This document shows, piece by piece, positions 1 through 7,372 of a stretch of DNA of 50,083 nucleotides. Location of the stretch: assembly GCF_007993045.1 (NCBI RefSeq), contig NZ_VOOR01000038.1:1-50083 (forward strand), given 5' to 3'. Origin of the DNA: Phaeodactylibacter luteus. Its GTDB lineage: Bacteria; Bacteroidota; Bacteroidia; Chitinophagales; Saprospiraceae. Numbering within the stretch: the first letter of the stretch is position 1; every line of letters begins with the position of its first letter. A program made the translations under genes and the position numbers. The notes below the pieces were generated by a model that was not told the DNA's origin, made no database searches, and was given only the letters and a program-made list of their open reading frames with translations.

Positions 1-777
1 TTGGCAGAGGAGCGCGCATGGATGACACCGTACAACTATGTCCAGAACAACCCGATTTTGAGGATAGACCCCGACGGGGCGCTGGACAGCCCGATATTTG
101 GTAGGGATGGAAAGTTTTTGGGGACAGACTCTAAAGGCTTTGAAGGGGATATTGTCATTATGGATGAAGATAAATACAACCTCTTGACAAAAAACGGTGA
201 AGAAACTTTGGATCATGGCCAAGTGATGAAATGGGCTGAGTTTAGTCCGCATGCACAAACCTTAGATAATTATGTTGCCAATGATTTTGACTTGAAAACG
301 CCAGAGGACAGAGCGTTTTTATCAAAAGTCTTCACTAACCTTTTGGGCGCAGCTAATGATGCCGGGATTATCGATATTGATATGTCATCCCTTTCAGGAG
401 GAAAGATATGGGTAAACCCGGGATATTTTCCGAGTTCAGATGCACTCGATAAACGGGTGATAATTGCGAATTCAGATCATCCTGCAGGTAAGATGTATAT
501 CGCTGCTTTTGTTCATTCTGCAAGTCGGACAGAATATAAAAGCGGTATGAGAAAAGGCACACAGAGTCTCTGGTATATGGGAGATTCGGGGAATGCAATA
601 AATATTTTGGGGGTTCATGAACCATTGCATGGTCAGCGTGGATTTCGAGGCGATGATAATGCGACTCATGTAAATATATATAGAGAAATTCTTAACAATT
701 CAAGATATAGTAGGTCCCTTCAATTAACAACTTTGGAATACAGAAATTCTCTTCAAAAATTTATCAATGAACACTAG
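1..777 (+). CDS. RHS-repeat protein, C-terminal end with putative metallopeptidase toxin tip (partial)
   Basis: The 5' end lies outside the window: the first codons read L-A-E-E-R and run straight into the RHS core ending (YNYVQNNPI, then RIDPDG at residues 21-26), so the first TTG is an internal codon and not a start. After the core comes a variable tip of about 230 residues that is clearly more AT-rich than the core. The tip contains H-E-P-L-H at residues 206-210, which fits the HExxH zinc-peptidase motif, followed by a conserved-looking C-terminal block with N-I-Y-R-E-I. In RHS/YD proteins the core forms a shell that encloses the tip, and the tip is the toxic effector in contact-dependent competition. 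The metallopeptidase reading rests on one short motif and is tentative. The next gene overlaps by 11 bp, as is usual for toxin-immunity pairs. Confidence 0.8.
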   Translation: MAEERAWMTPYNYVQNNPILRIDPDGALDSPIFGRDGKFLGTDSKGFEGDIVIMDEDKYNLLTKNGEETLDHGQVMKWAEFSPHAQTLDNYVANDFDLKTPEDRAFLSKVFTNLLGAANDAGIIDIDMSSLSGGKIWVNPGYFPSSDALDKRVIIANSDHPAGKMYIAAFVHSASRTEYKSGMRKGTQSLWYMGDSGNAINILGVHEPLHGQRGFRGDDNATHVNIYREILNNSRYSRSLQLTTLEYRNSLQKFINEH

Positions 778-1513
778 AAGGTATAAAGTCAGTCTATGCT
801 TTTTATTATTGATGCTTCTTGGCTGTAATGAGGAAAAAAGAGGTATTCAAGGAGAATGGAGCCTCAATAGCAATGAAATTGAAAAGCCTTTGCCTTCAAA
901 ACTACGAGCGATGTTTATATATGATTACCCTTATAGTTATAAGGAGAAAATATATATAACAGATACCCTTTTGGAATATCCACTAGGCTTTTCCGATGAG
1001 GAGCGCTGGCCACAAAGAAATTTTCTTTATTTTCAGATCAAGGAAGATAAAATGGTGATAGAGGGGGATACGGTTGATTATAAACTTGCCCAAAAAAAGT
1101 TATGTATCGAGAACCAATGTTTCAATCAGTCAGATACAGGTATGGGCTTGAGGTTTCAATACGTTGATTTACAAGTGAAATACGAAAGAAGTTTGTCTAT
1201 GGGATTTAAAGTGGAGGAATCTGGCGAGTTTAATCTGTACCACTCTGAACTGGAAGAAAGCAGAAAAGGATTTATCCCTTTAGAATCAATAGATTACTTG
1301 GCAAAGCTGGGGGGGAGGTTGAAAAGAGAACAGATGAATAGAATATATAATGTAGGGGTTTCACATGCAAGAGAATATGAGTTGTTTATAGTCTTGAACG
1401 ATGAATCATTTGCTGTTAAGACATTTGGCTTAGATGGCAGATTACCTTTTGAAATGAGGGCTTTTATACACAACCTAATTAAAAGTGTTGAGGAGGAAGT
1501 GAAAAAGGAGTAA
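767..1513 (+). CDS. Lipoprotein of unknown function, candidate immunity protein
   Basis: This 248-residue protein starts inside the last codons of the RHS gene (11 bp overlap, different frame). It has a signal peptide with a lipobox (L-L-G-C, cysteine at about residue 20), so it should be a periplasm-facing or outer-membrane lipoprotein. The rest is rich in charged and aromatic residues with no domain I recognise. The region is AT-rich like the preceding toxin tip, which suggests the two were acquired together. Position directly behind an RHS tip makes an immunity role likely. A lipoprotein immunity factor would fit a toxin acting in the periplasm. The function is inferred from context only. 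A short hairpin terminator follows. Confidence 0.75.
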   Translation: MNTRRYKVSLCFLLLMLLGCNEEKRGIQGEWSLNSNEIEKPLPSKLRAMFIYDYPYSYKEKIYITDTLLEYPLGFSDEERWPQRNFLYFQIKEDKMVIEGDTVDYKLAQKKLCIENQCFNQSDTGMGLRFQYVDLQVKYERSLSMGFKVEESGEFNLYHSELEESRKGFIPLESIDYLAKLGGRLKREQMNRIYNVGVSHAREYELFIVLNDESFAVKTFGLDGRLPFEMRAFIHNLIKSVEEEVKKE

Positions 1514-1557
1514 TACCTGTTTCACTTAAGTCTTTTTTTCGGAAAAACTGAAACCTT

Positions 1558-1583
1558 GCCTCGCCACACAGTGAGGCTTTTTC
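1558..1583 (+). terminator. Hairpin terminator after the first RHS cassette
   Basis: GCCTC pairs with GAGGC across a short loop and is followed by a run of five T residues. It closes the RHS-lipoprotein unit and overlaps the end of the degraded HTH gene on the other strand. Confidence 0.55.
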
Positions 1584-1840
1584 ATGTCAAATTAATCTTA
1601 GCGGCCTTGATAAAATGGTCCACGGTCATCAGCAGGCACTCTTTTTCTTTGGAAGGCAGGTTTAAAATATCCTGTAGCCGCTGTAACATAGCAGGGCCTT
1701 TGAACAAGTCCGCCCTGTCGGTCTCGCCAAGCAGGTAGCCCACGGCAGCATCCAAAATCTTCGCCAGTTTTTTAGCCGCCTCGATCGAGGGGGCATCTCG
1801 TCGCGTTCGTATTTACTGGCCGTATACCCGCTCCAATCTC
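1582..1840 (-). pseudogene. Remnant of an XRE-type HTH transcriptional regulator (frameshifted, 5'-truncated)
   Basis: Read on the minus strand, this stretch encodes SGYTASKYERDEMPP in one frame and then, after a one-base shift near 1790, SIEAAKKLAKILDA and GYLLGETDRADLFKGPAM in another, ending in a TGA at 1582-1584. Joined, these give the second half of an XRE/HTH_3 domain (S-K-Y-E-R ... S-I-E-A-A-K-K-L-A-K-I-L) plus the usual short C-terminal extension seen in small Bacteroidota regulators. The N-terminal half of the HTH and the start codon are missing; the homology stops near 1840, where RHS coding sequence on the opposite strand begins soon after. The gene is dead both by frameshift and by truncation. 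I am fairly sure of the family and sure that it is not intact. Confidence 0.7.
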
Positions 1841-1849
1841 CCCCAAAAA

Positions 1850-2911
1850 ACCCTATCTTCCCCTTCCAAGTTCATTGAAAAGCACCTGCCCCACCGCACC
1901 CTAAGCGAAGCGGGCTACCGCCTGCCCGGCCACCTGGGCAACACCACGGTGCTGTTCAGGGATGCAGACGAAGACGGTCAAATCGCGGCAGAAGGCAGCG
2001 GCCCTGGGGCCGGGGAGGTGATGCAGCGGCTATGGTACTACCCCTTCGGGCTGCAGCTGCAGGGGATAGGGCGTGACGAACCTGCGCCTGCCCACTTGTA
2101 CCGCTACAACGGCAAATCCTGGGACCCGGCCTCCGGCCTGTCGGATTATGGGGCGCGGTGGTATGATGCGGGCAGCGGTAGGTGGAGTGGGGTGGATCCG
2201 TTGGCAGAGACGATGCCGTCATGGAGTGGCTATACTTATGGCTTTGATAATCCGATTCGGTTCATAGACCCTGATGGACGTGCACCAGAAGATATCTATG
2301 TGTTTAACTCTGACGGAACATTTTCGGGAGAGGTGATAGAAGCTCCTGGAGAGGACGTAGGTTTAATTCGTGACTATCAGGGACAAGGGTTTGATGTTGA
2401 GTTTACTTTTGCAGACCCTGAAAATTTTCCAAGTTTACTTGTTACACCAGCCCAACTCGAAGAAATAGGATTACCATTTGATGAAAATGGTCAAAACTAT
2501 ATTGATAGGGTTGAAATAGTTGGGAAATTTGATATTCAAGGGGAATTAATGAATGCAGGTGTTTTTGACCCAAATCCTGGAGCTTTAGTACAGCTTTGGA
2601 CAAAAAGCAGGGGGTTTGATGCGCCCATTGATTTTTCTGCGAAGGGTTCATTATTAGATAGACAATCAACTTTATTCTTAACAGAAAATAAGAATGGAGA
2701 ATATGTTGGTCATGATTTTAGGAACTATGGAAACTTTTTATGGGGAGCAACTACAAAATTTTGGGGTATCCCTAATTTCATAGCAAAAATTGGAGCAAAT
2801 ACTGATGCTTTACTTAATGAAGGACAGTTAGATACCAGAGATGACCAATATTCTATACAATTAGGTAGACAATACGCAAAACAGATGCAATGGAAAAGAA
2901 GGTCATTTTAG
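1850..2911 (+). pseudogene. 5'-truncated RHS core with intact C-terminal toxin tip (orphan tip)
   Basis: The reading frame holds the last part of an RHS core: HLGNTTVLFRD, YRYNGKSWDP, LSDYGARWYD, SGRWSGVDPLAE and the closing FIDPDGR. The frame stays open upstream to about 1850 but without the rest of the RHS repeats, so only some 110 core residues remain. A GTG at 1949 could start a 320-residue product. The tip of about 210 residues is AT-rich; its end (GNFLWGATTKFWG ... RDDQYSIQLGRQYA) reminds me of polymorphic toxin type 44 domains, but only loosely. Orphan tips like this are typical of RHS loci, where displaced tips persist downstream and can recombine back onto the full core. It may be expressed or silent. 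The following gene overlaps its end by 22 bp. Confidence 0.65.
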
Positions 2912-3372
2912 TAACATTAATATTTTTGATGCTCGGCTGTTTTGGCTCTAAATCTACTAATGGTTTGGAAAAGGCAGAGGATTTTTACAATAAAAAAAAA
3001 GACGTTGATTTTGAAATGTTCAAGTGTTTCAATATTCTACAATGGAACCAAAATCGAAAAAACTACAGAGAGGAATATCATATAGAGTTTTATCCAAACT
3101 GTCGAATAGGCGGTTATAAAGCTTTAAGAGGAAAGGTAAAGTTTGAAAACGGTAAACCTATATTTCATTCAGAAAGCCTAAGGAAAGATGATTTACCTCC
3201 GCAATTATTAGAGGAATTTTATCGCTTGCAAGTATCAAACTTATTTTATAAAAACCCTGATAGGTTAGAATTGGCTATATATCCTGATGTGAGGTTGTTG
3301 AAAAGTTGTGAAGAAGAAAAGGAAGGCTATTTAAGTTTTGATAACTGCTGGCATTATAAGGTAATAGACTGA
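2890..3372 (+). CDS. Small lipoprotein, candidate immunity protein for the second RHS tip
   Basis: The 160-residue product has an N-terminal signal with lipobox L-G-C (cysteine 17) and no domain I recognise. It overlaps the end of the orphan RHS tip by 22 bp in another frame and shares its low GC content, as expected for a tip-immunity pair that moved as a unit. Several cysteines outside the lipobox (in the motifs FKCFN, PNCRI, KSCEE and DNCWH) could form disulfides in the periplasm. A hairpin terminator follows directly. The immunity role is inferred from position only. Confidence 0.7.
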   Translation: MEKKVILVTLIFLMLGCFGSKSTNGLEKAEDFYNKKKDVDFEMFKCFNILQWNQNRKNYREEYHIEFYPNCRIGGYKALRGKVKFENGKPIFHSESLRKDDLPPQLLEEFYRLQVSNLFYKNPDRLELAIYPDVRLLKSCEEEKEGYLSFDNCWHYKVID

Positions 3373-3378
3373 AATAAA

Positions 3379-3406
3379 GAGCCTCACCAATACGGTGGGG
3401 CTTTTT
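3379..3406 (+). terminator. Hairpin terminator after the second RHS cassette
   Basis: GCCTCACC and GGTGGGGC pair around a four-base loop and are followed by TTTTT. The stem resembles the terminator behind the first RHS cassette (both begin GCCTC), suggesting that cassette and terminator were copied together. Confidence 0.65.
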
Positions 3407-3775
3407 ACATTATGGACTGAATTTTTCTGGCTCTATGTGAATTTGTGTGGGTGCCCAGCAATTCTCAATTTGATAAATCGTCCCTGCGCGCCTTATGATA
3501 TCCGTCCCTCTCGCCGACGGAAAAGAAGACAAGGTGCCTTGGAGACCGGGCGATTTTACAGGCAGTGCTGCGCGAGCTTAAGACCAGGATACAGGATGCG
3601 AGATACTATGTTAGCACCCGCCTCAGGAGGCTTTTGTCGAGGACCTGCATTTGGGCGATCCCTACCAAATCATGCAGCGAAACTTCCAGCACAGCCGGCA
3701 GTTTGGTGTCCGCTTCTGTTGAGGGCAGTATCTTGCTATCCCCCCCAAAAAACTTCTCTTGCGCGCTACCAAGTT
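3407..3775. other. Gene-free stretch, probably degraded coding DNA
   Basis: No convincing gene is present. Codon-like GC-rich sequence occurs on both strands (for example a 60-codon open frame at 3606-3788 on the minus strand), but nothing matches a family I know and no start signals stand out. It is most likely eroded sequence between the RHS cassettes and the repeat block that follows. Confidence 0.4.
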
Positions 3776-3819
3776 GGGCGTAAACCAAATTATCGCAGGC
3801 GTTTATGTTTTCCGGGCTC

Positions 3820-3986
3820 TAGTGCCTCAAGCCATAAACCCTTGACACCCCAAGTTTCGTTATTTTCTGCCTACTCTTCGTTAAAGAACCGCTCCTTTAG
3901 CTCGGGCTAAAGTCGCGAACCTTCGCCTTGATTAGCCGGAAAATAACTTCAACTTAAGTATCAGAAGTATATGACTTGAGGCACTA
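3820..3986 (+). mobile_element. MITE type 1, copy a
   Basis: About 167 bp with inverted ends TAGTGCCTCAAGCCATAAA and TATGACTTGAGGCACTA, the outer TA being a possible target-site duplication as left by Tc1/mariner- or IS630-type transposases. The interior carries a hairpin-prone CTCCTTTAGCTCGGGCTAAAG. It has no ORF and shares one TA with the next copy, so the two are in direct tandem. Confidence 0.7.
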
Positions 3987-4151
3987 GTGCCTCAAGCCAT
4001 AAATCCTTGCCACCCCAAGTTTCGTTCTTTTCCGCCTACTCTTCGTTAAAGAACCACTCCTTTAGCTCGGGCTAAAGTCGCGAACCTTCGCCTTGATTAG
4101 CCGGAAAATAACTTCAACTTAAGTATCATAGATTTATGGCTTAAGGCACTT
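3985..4151 (+). mobile_element. MITE type 1, copy b
   Basis: Nearly identical to the preceding copy. Ends are GTGCCTCAAGCCATAAATCC and, inverted, GTGCCTTAAGCCATAAATC, one mismatch over 19 bases. The left flank is TA (shared with copy a), the right flank is TT. Confidence 0.7.
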
Positions 4152-4309
4152 GCCTGGCATTGGCCTAGCGCTGCGAAGGGGTGGCCGAAGGCCAGACCCG
4201 ACGCCTGTAGGGCGAGGGGCCGAGCGGACAGCGAGCCCCGGAGCATAGCGGCACCTGCCCGCTGGCAGGGGCAGGCCCCTTAAAAAAACGACAATCTGGT
4301 TTGTGCCCC

Positions 4310-4561
4310 ACATCTTAGCGCATATCTGAAGCTCGGCCCCATTGCCAATCCAACGCTTGATGCCCGCCTGCAGGCAATGCCATTCGATATAAACCCTAGA
4401 TTTTCAATGTAAAACCACTCCAAACAAGCCCTGAACTTCTCAAAATCCACCTTATGCTCAACACCCGGCTGCATTTCCTCTTGCTCTTGCCCGTCCTGCA
4501 CCTCCTTATCCACAGCTGTGCGCCCGCTCCAGAAACAGCGCGTGATCCTCCCGCCGTCCGG
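4310..4561 (+). pseudogene. Truncated duplicate of the 5' end of the GHL10-type hydrolase gene
   Basis: From 4454 the sequence encodes MLNTRLHFLLLLPVLHLLIH followed by S-C-A-P-A-P-E-T-A, the same signal peptide and lipobox as the intact gene at 22092-23213, with one Phe-to-Leu change. The upstream 140 bp also match the intact gene's upstream region. Homology stops at about 4561, after roughly 36 codons, where unrelated sequence with a GGCGTAGG...CCTACGCC hairpin begins. No functional product is expected. The segment is inverted relative to its source. Confidence 0.8.
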
Positions 4562-4580
4562 CGTAGGTTTCGCCTACGCC
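4560..4580. repeat. Perfect 8-bp hairpin at the duplication breakpoint
   Basis: GGCGTAGG and CCTACGCC flank a five-base loop exactly where homology with the 23 kb region ends. It could be the junction of the rearrangement or a terminator stem without a T run. The 130 bp from here to the cytochrome gene hold nothing else I recognise. Confidence 0.5.
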
Positions 4581-4714
4581 GTATCATTATCAAAACTCCG
4601 TTTTGCGCAGGTTTTACCTTCGCCGCAGCGCAATCAGAACACTGTTTTGCGTATATTTTGGAAAATCTAATTAACAGCAGGTCATGCCTACGAGGTTCAC
4701 GCTGGGGCAGCGCG

Positions 4715-6115
4715 CTACAGGGTCTTTAAATATTCAATCACTGCGCTGCGCTCTCGAGGGCTCAGTTCGTCCCCAAAGGTATGGCCTTGATTGCTGTAGC
4801 CTGGCAGGCGGGTATCAAAAGCCCATTCCCCCTTGGCTTCTTTGGGTGAGGTATACCTCCACCCCAGGGCATTGTGGTCGTAATCATGGCTATCGCCCGT
4901 GCGCTCCCACAGGACTGGGCGGGCTTTACTGTTAAGGAGCGCATCCACTGTGGGCACACTGCCGTTGTGCAGATAGGGCGCAGTAGCCCAAATGCCATCG
5001 AGGGGCGGTGCCATATAGCCCAGCTCTGGCTGAAAGTAAGAACGGGGGGCCGATTGGGCGAACCAACTGCTGTTGTACCATTCCACAATGCCGCTGTTGA
5101 AGGCATAGTTGGCGTACATGGGGTCCGTGCCGACCAGGCTGAGGGATATCAGCTTGTTGGGGTAGGTTTCTACGGCCCCGTAGGTGCCGTGGCAGCCGCT
5201 GCAGTGCTCTTCAAAAAGGGCCCGCCCCTGAGCGGCCAAGGGCGCATCGATAGGGCCTGGGTAGGGTGGGGGCTCAAGCTCTTGCAGCCAGGCCAGCACA
5301 TCTTTAAACCCAATGATCGCTTGCCGCGCGGCGGTGCTGTCTGGTATGCCTAGCACGGAGGCTTGAAAGAGCAGCTTGGTAAAATCGCCCCGCCCTATGC
5401 CATTGTAGTAGAGGGCGTTTTTCTTTTTGACGTGCCATAGGGGGGGCACATCTGTGGCAATGGTATACGCCATCATAGGGTAGTTGGGGGCTTCTTTCCA
5501 AGTCAGGTCAACGGGGTCCCGCTGCCGCATGCAAGCCTCTGCCAGCCGGAAGGCAGGGTTGGCCCCCGGCTGATTGGTCTGAATGTAAGGGGCCATAGCG
5601 GCAAAGTAACGGGCGAAGTCTTCATAGGCCTCCCACTCCGGGTCCGATTTTTTGTACTTCAAGCTCATGCCCACTTTCATGGCCTTGGCAAGCGGTTTGA
5701 AGCTTTTCTGGAAGGCGGAATAGCTGTTGCCCAAGCCAGGCAACAGCTCCCCGTTGATCCGGCCGGCATGGCAGGTGAAACAATTTCCGCTCAGTACGGG
5801 CACGCCATTTTCCGCAGCAGGGAAAACGCTCAGTGCATAGGGCAGGCTGCCGTTCCTGCCCTCGCGCAGTAGCACTGAATCGGGCTTGTTGGGCAGGCGT
5901 TTTTTGAAAAAATCATACGGTACGCCGCTGCCAATATAAGCGCCGCTGCCTATGAAAGCATAACCGGCTTCGGGGTCGCCCCCTGTTTGTTGGGCAGAGG
6001 CGGCAATGCGCTTTACTTTCCAGCTGTCGTCTGTCCGGGTGCCGGGCAGTTCCCGGTAGCGCTGACAGGCAAAAAGTATGAGCAGTAGCAAAGCGGCAGT
6101 GAGCAAGGTACGCAT
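4715..6115 (-). CDS. Di-haem c-type cytochrome lipoprotein, RoxA/RoxB-like
   Basis: The 466-residue protein has a signal peptide with cysteine 17 in L-F-A-C (lipoprotein). Two haem c attachment motifs are visible: CFTCH at 112-116 and CSGCH at 305-309. The C-terminal part contains APYLHNGSVP followed by a spaced RP and a G-D-S-H-D-Y-D segment, which is characteristic of the RoxA-like/di-haem peroxidase-related family. Members act in the periplasm or at the outer membrane, as peroxidases, electron-transfer proteins or, in RoxA/RoxB, as dioxygenases that cleave poly-isoprene. A precise activity cannot be assigned here. The gene stands alone between repeat-rich spacers and has no obvious operon partner. 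Confidence 0.8.
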   Translation of the reverse strand: MRTLLTAALLLLILFACQRYRELPGTRTDDSWKVKRIAASAQQTGGDPEAGYAFIGSGAYIGSGVPYDFFKKRLPNKPDSVLLREGRNGSLPYALSVFPAAENGVPVLSGNCFTCHAGRINGELLPGLGNSYSAFQKSFKPLAKAMKVGMSLKYKKSDPEWEAYEDFARYFAAMAPYIQTNQPGANPAFRLAEACMRQRDPVDLTWKEAPNYPMMAYTIATDVPPLWHVKKKNALYYNGIGRGDFTKLLFQASVLGIPDSTAARQAIIGFKDVLAWLQELEPPPYPGPIDAPLAAQGRALFEEHCSGCHGTYGAVETYPNKLISLSLVGTDPMYANYAFNSGIVEWYNSSWFAQSAPRSYFQPELGYMAPPLDGIWATAPYLHNGSVPTVDALLNSKARPVLWERTGDSHDYDHNALGWRYTSPKEAKGEWAFDTRLPGYSNQGHTFGDELSPRERSAVIEYLKTL

Positions 6116-6172
6116 AAGGAAAAGTGGTTGTCCAATTGAATGTTCTTCGGGCAGCAGGGCAATGCTTGGTAT

Positions 6173-6379
6173 GGGCGCAAACCCGATCGTTATTTTTTTG
6201 ATGGGGCCTGCCCCTGCCCGATGGCAGGCGCCGCTATGCTCCGGGGCTCGCTGTCCGCTCGGCCCCTCGCCCTACAGGCGTCGGGTCTGGCCTTCGGCCA
6301 CCCCTGCGCAGCGCTAGGCCAATGCCAGGCTGAAGCCCCAAAAGCATGAACGACAGCGGTGTTCTGTTTCGCTCCCCCC
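6173..6379 (-). mobile_element. Repeat element copy B
   Basis: Minus-orientation copy. One end is GGGCGCAAACCCGATCGTTA (6173 on), then the GC-rich hairpin core (GGGGCCTGCCCCTGCC ... GCTATGCTCCGGGGCTCGC ... CGCAGCGCTAGGCCAATGCC) and a diverged second end reading, inverted, GGGAGCGAAACAGAACACCG. No ORF and no clear flanking duplication. It fills most of the 414 bp spacer between the cytochrome gene and folP. Confidence 0.65.
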
Positions 6380-6487
6380 TGTACTGACTGCCTAACCATC
6401 AGATAGGAGGGAAGGTTGAGCACAGCAGGCCATTTTCTGCAGCTGCCCCTGATCAGAGGTTCTGCTAAGGGATATCTTTAGATTCCT

Positions 6488-6495
6488 TACCTTTG
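6488..6495 (+). promoter_or_regulatory. Candidate Bacteroidota -7 element for folP
   Basis: TACCTTTG matches the TAnnTTTG -7 box and lies 35 bp before the folP start. A clear -33 TTG is not seen at the usual distance, so this is a moderate call. Confidence 0.45.
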
Positions 6496-6529
6496 CAGCT
6501 GTAGAAGCGGGCCCACAAAATGTACTTCC

Positions 6530-7372
6530 ATGCTCAATCCTCGACTGACTTTAAATTGCAAAGGGAGGCTGCTCAGCCTCCAAACGCCTCAAGTGATGGG
6601 GATACTCAATGTCACGCCCGATTCCTTCTACGATGGGGGCCGCTTTCGCCACCTCGATCAGGCGGTAAAGCAGGCTGCCCAAATGTTGAACGAGGGGGCG
6701 GCCATCATCGATGTGGGCGGCATGTCCTCCCGCCCGGGCGCAGAGCTGATCTCTCCGGAGGAGGAGCTGAAGCGGGTCCTCCCCGTTGTGGAAGCCGTAA
6801 GCCGAGCATTCCCGGAAGCTATCATCAGTGTGGATACCATCCGCTCAAAAGTGGCAAGAGCTGCGGTGGCCGCAGGTGCGCATATGATCAACGACATCTC
6901 AGCGGGCGCTTTTGATGATGCGCTCTATGCTACGGTGGCAGAGCTCGGTGTGCCCTACATCCTTATGCACATGAAAGGCAGCCCCAAGACAATGCAGGAG
7001 CAGCCGGCATACGCCGATGTGGTGCAGGAAGTGCTGGATTTCTTGATTGCTGAAATCGGGAAACTTAGGGCTCTTGGGGTGAAGGATATTATTGTGGACC
7101 CCGGCTTTGGCTTCGGCAAGTCGGTTGCCCACAATTATGCCCTGCTGAAGCGCCTGCACGCTTTTCAGGTGCCGGAAGTGCCGGTTTTGGCTGGGCTGAG
7201 CCGTAAATCTATGATCTACAAAGTAACGGGGGGCGACGCCCAAAGCGCCCTGCCGGGCACGGCTGCCCTGAACATGGCCGCCCTTCAGCAGGGCGCCCGC
7301 CTGCTCCGGGTGCACGACGTCAAGGCCGCCGTTGATGTCATTTCACTCTGGAAAGCCCTAGAAGAAGCCTGA
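6530..7372 (+). CDS. folP: Dihydropteroate synthase
   Basis: FolP joins p-aminobenzoate to 6-hydroxymethyl-7,8-dihydropterin pyrophosphate to make dihydropteroate in the cytosolic folate pathway. The 280-residue length is normal. Family signatures are clear: M-G-I-L-N-V-T-P-D-S-F near residue 23 (pterin loop 1), I-D-V-G-G-M-S-S-R-P-G (loop 2), I-S-V-D-T, M-I-N-D-I-S, D-P-G-F-G-F-G-K and the S-R-K-S segment near residue 223. The start ATG gives a normal N-terminus. The stop overlaps the ATG of the next gene (TGATG), which implies translational coupling. In many Bacteroidota the neighbour of folP is the diadenylate cyclase gene; here a different membrane protein takes that place. Confidence 0.95.
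   Translation: MLNPRLTLNCKGRLLSLQTPQVMGILNVTPDSFYDGGRFRHLDQAVKQAAQMLNEGAAIIDVGGMSSRPGAELISPEEELKRVLPVVEAVSRAFPEAIISVDTIRSKVARAAVAAGAHMINDISAGAFDDALYATVAELGVPYILMHMKGSPKTMQEQPAYADVVQEVLDFLIAEIGKLRALGVKDIIVDPGFGFGKSVAHNYALLKRLHAFQVPEVPVLAGLSRKSMIYKVTGGDAQSALPGTAALNMAALQQGARLLRVHDVKAAVDVISLWKALEEA

Larger units (their letters stand above)
3776..4309 (+). mobile_element. Repeat element copy A (GGGCG...CAAACCA ends), with two nested MITEs
   Basis: The left end GGGCGTAAACCAAATTATCGC and the right end, read inverted, GGGCACAAACCAGATTGTCG form imperfect terminal inverted repeats of about 20 bp. The right part (4152-4280) is the GC-rich hairpin core shared by all copies (GGCCTAGCGCTGCGAAGGGG ... GAGCCCCGGAGCATAGCGGC ... 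GGCAGGGGCAGGCCCC). Two tandem copies of a smaller TA-flanked element sit inside (3820-3986 and 3985-4151). No ORF. It is followed without a break by a copy of the flank of element D, so it belongs to the inverted duplication described separately. Confidence 0.75.

Noticed and set aside
3395-3910. 171-codon plus-strand open frame across the terminator and repeat A
   Set aside because: It runs through a hairpin terminator and into the repeat element, is rich in R, P, S and C, and matches nothing I know. A short piece (V-L-R-E-L-K-T-R-I-Q-D-A-R) briefly recalled DUF1016 nucleases but the match does not continue.
3776-4309. CRISPR-like array in the repeat block
   Set aside because: The repeats are two 167-bp tandem MITE copies, not short regularly spaced repeats with unique spacers, and no cas gene is present.
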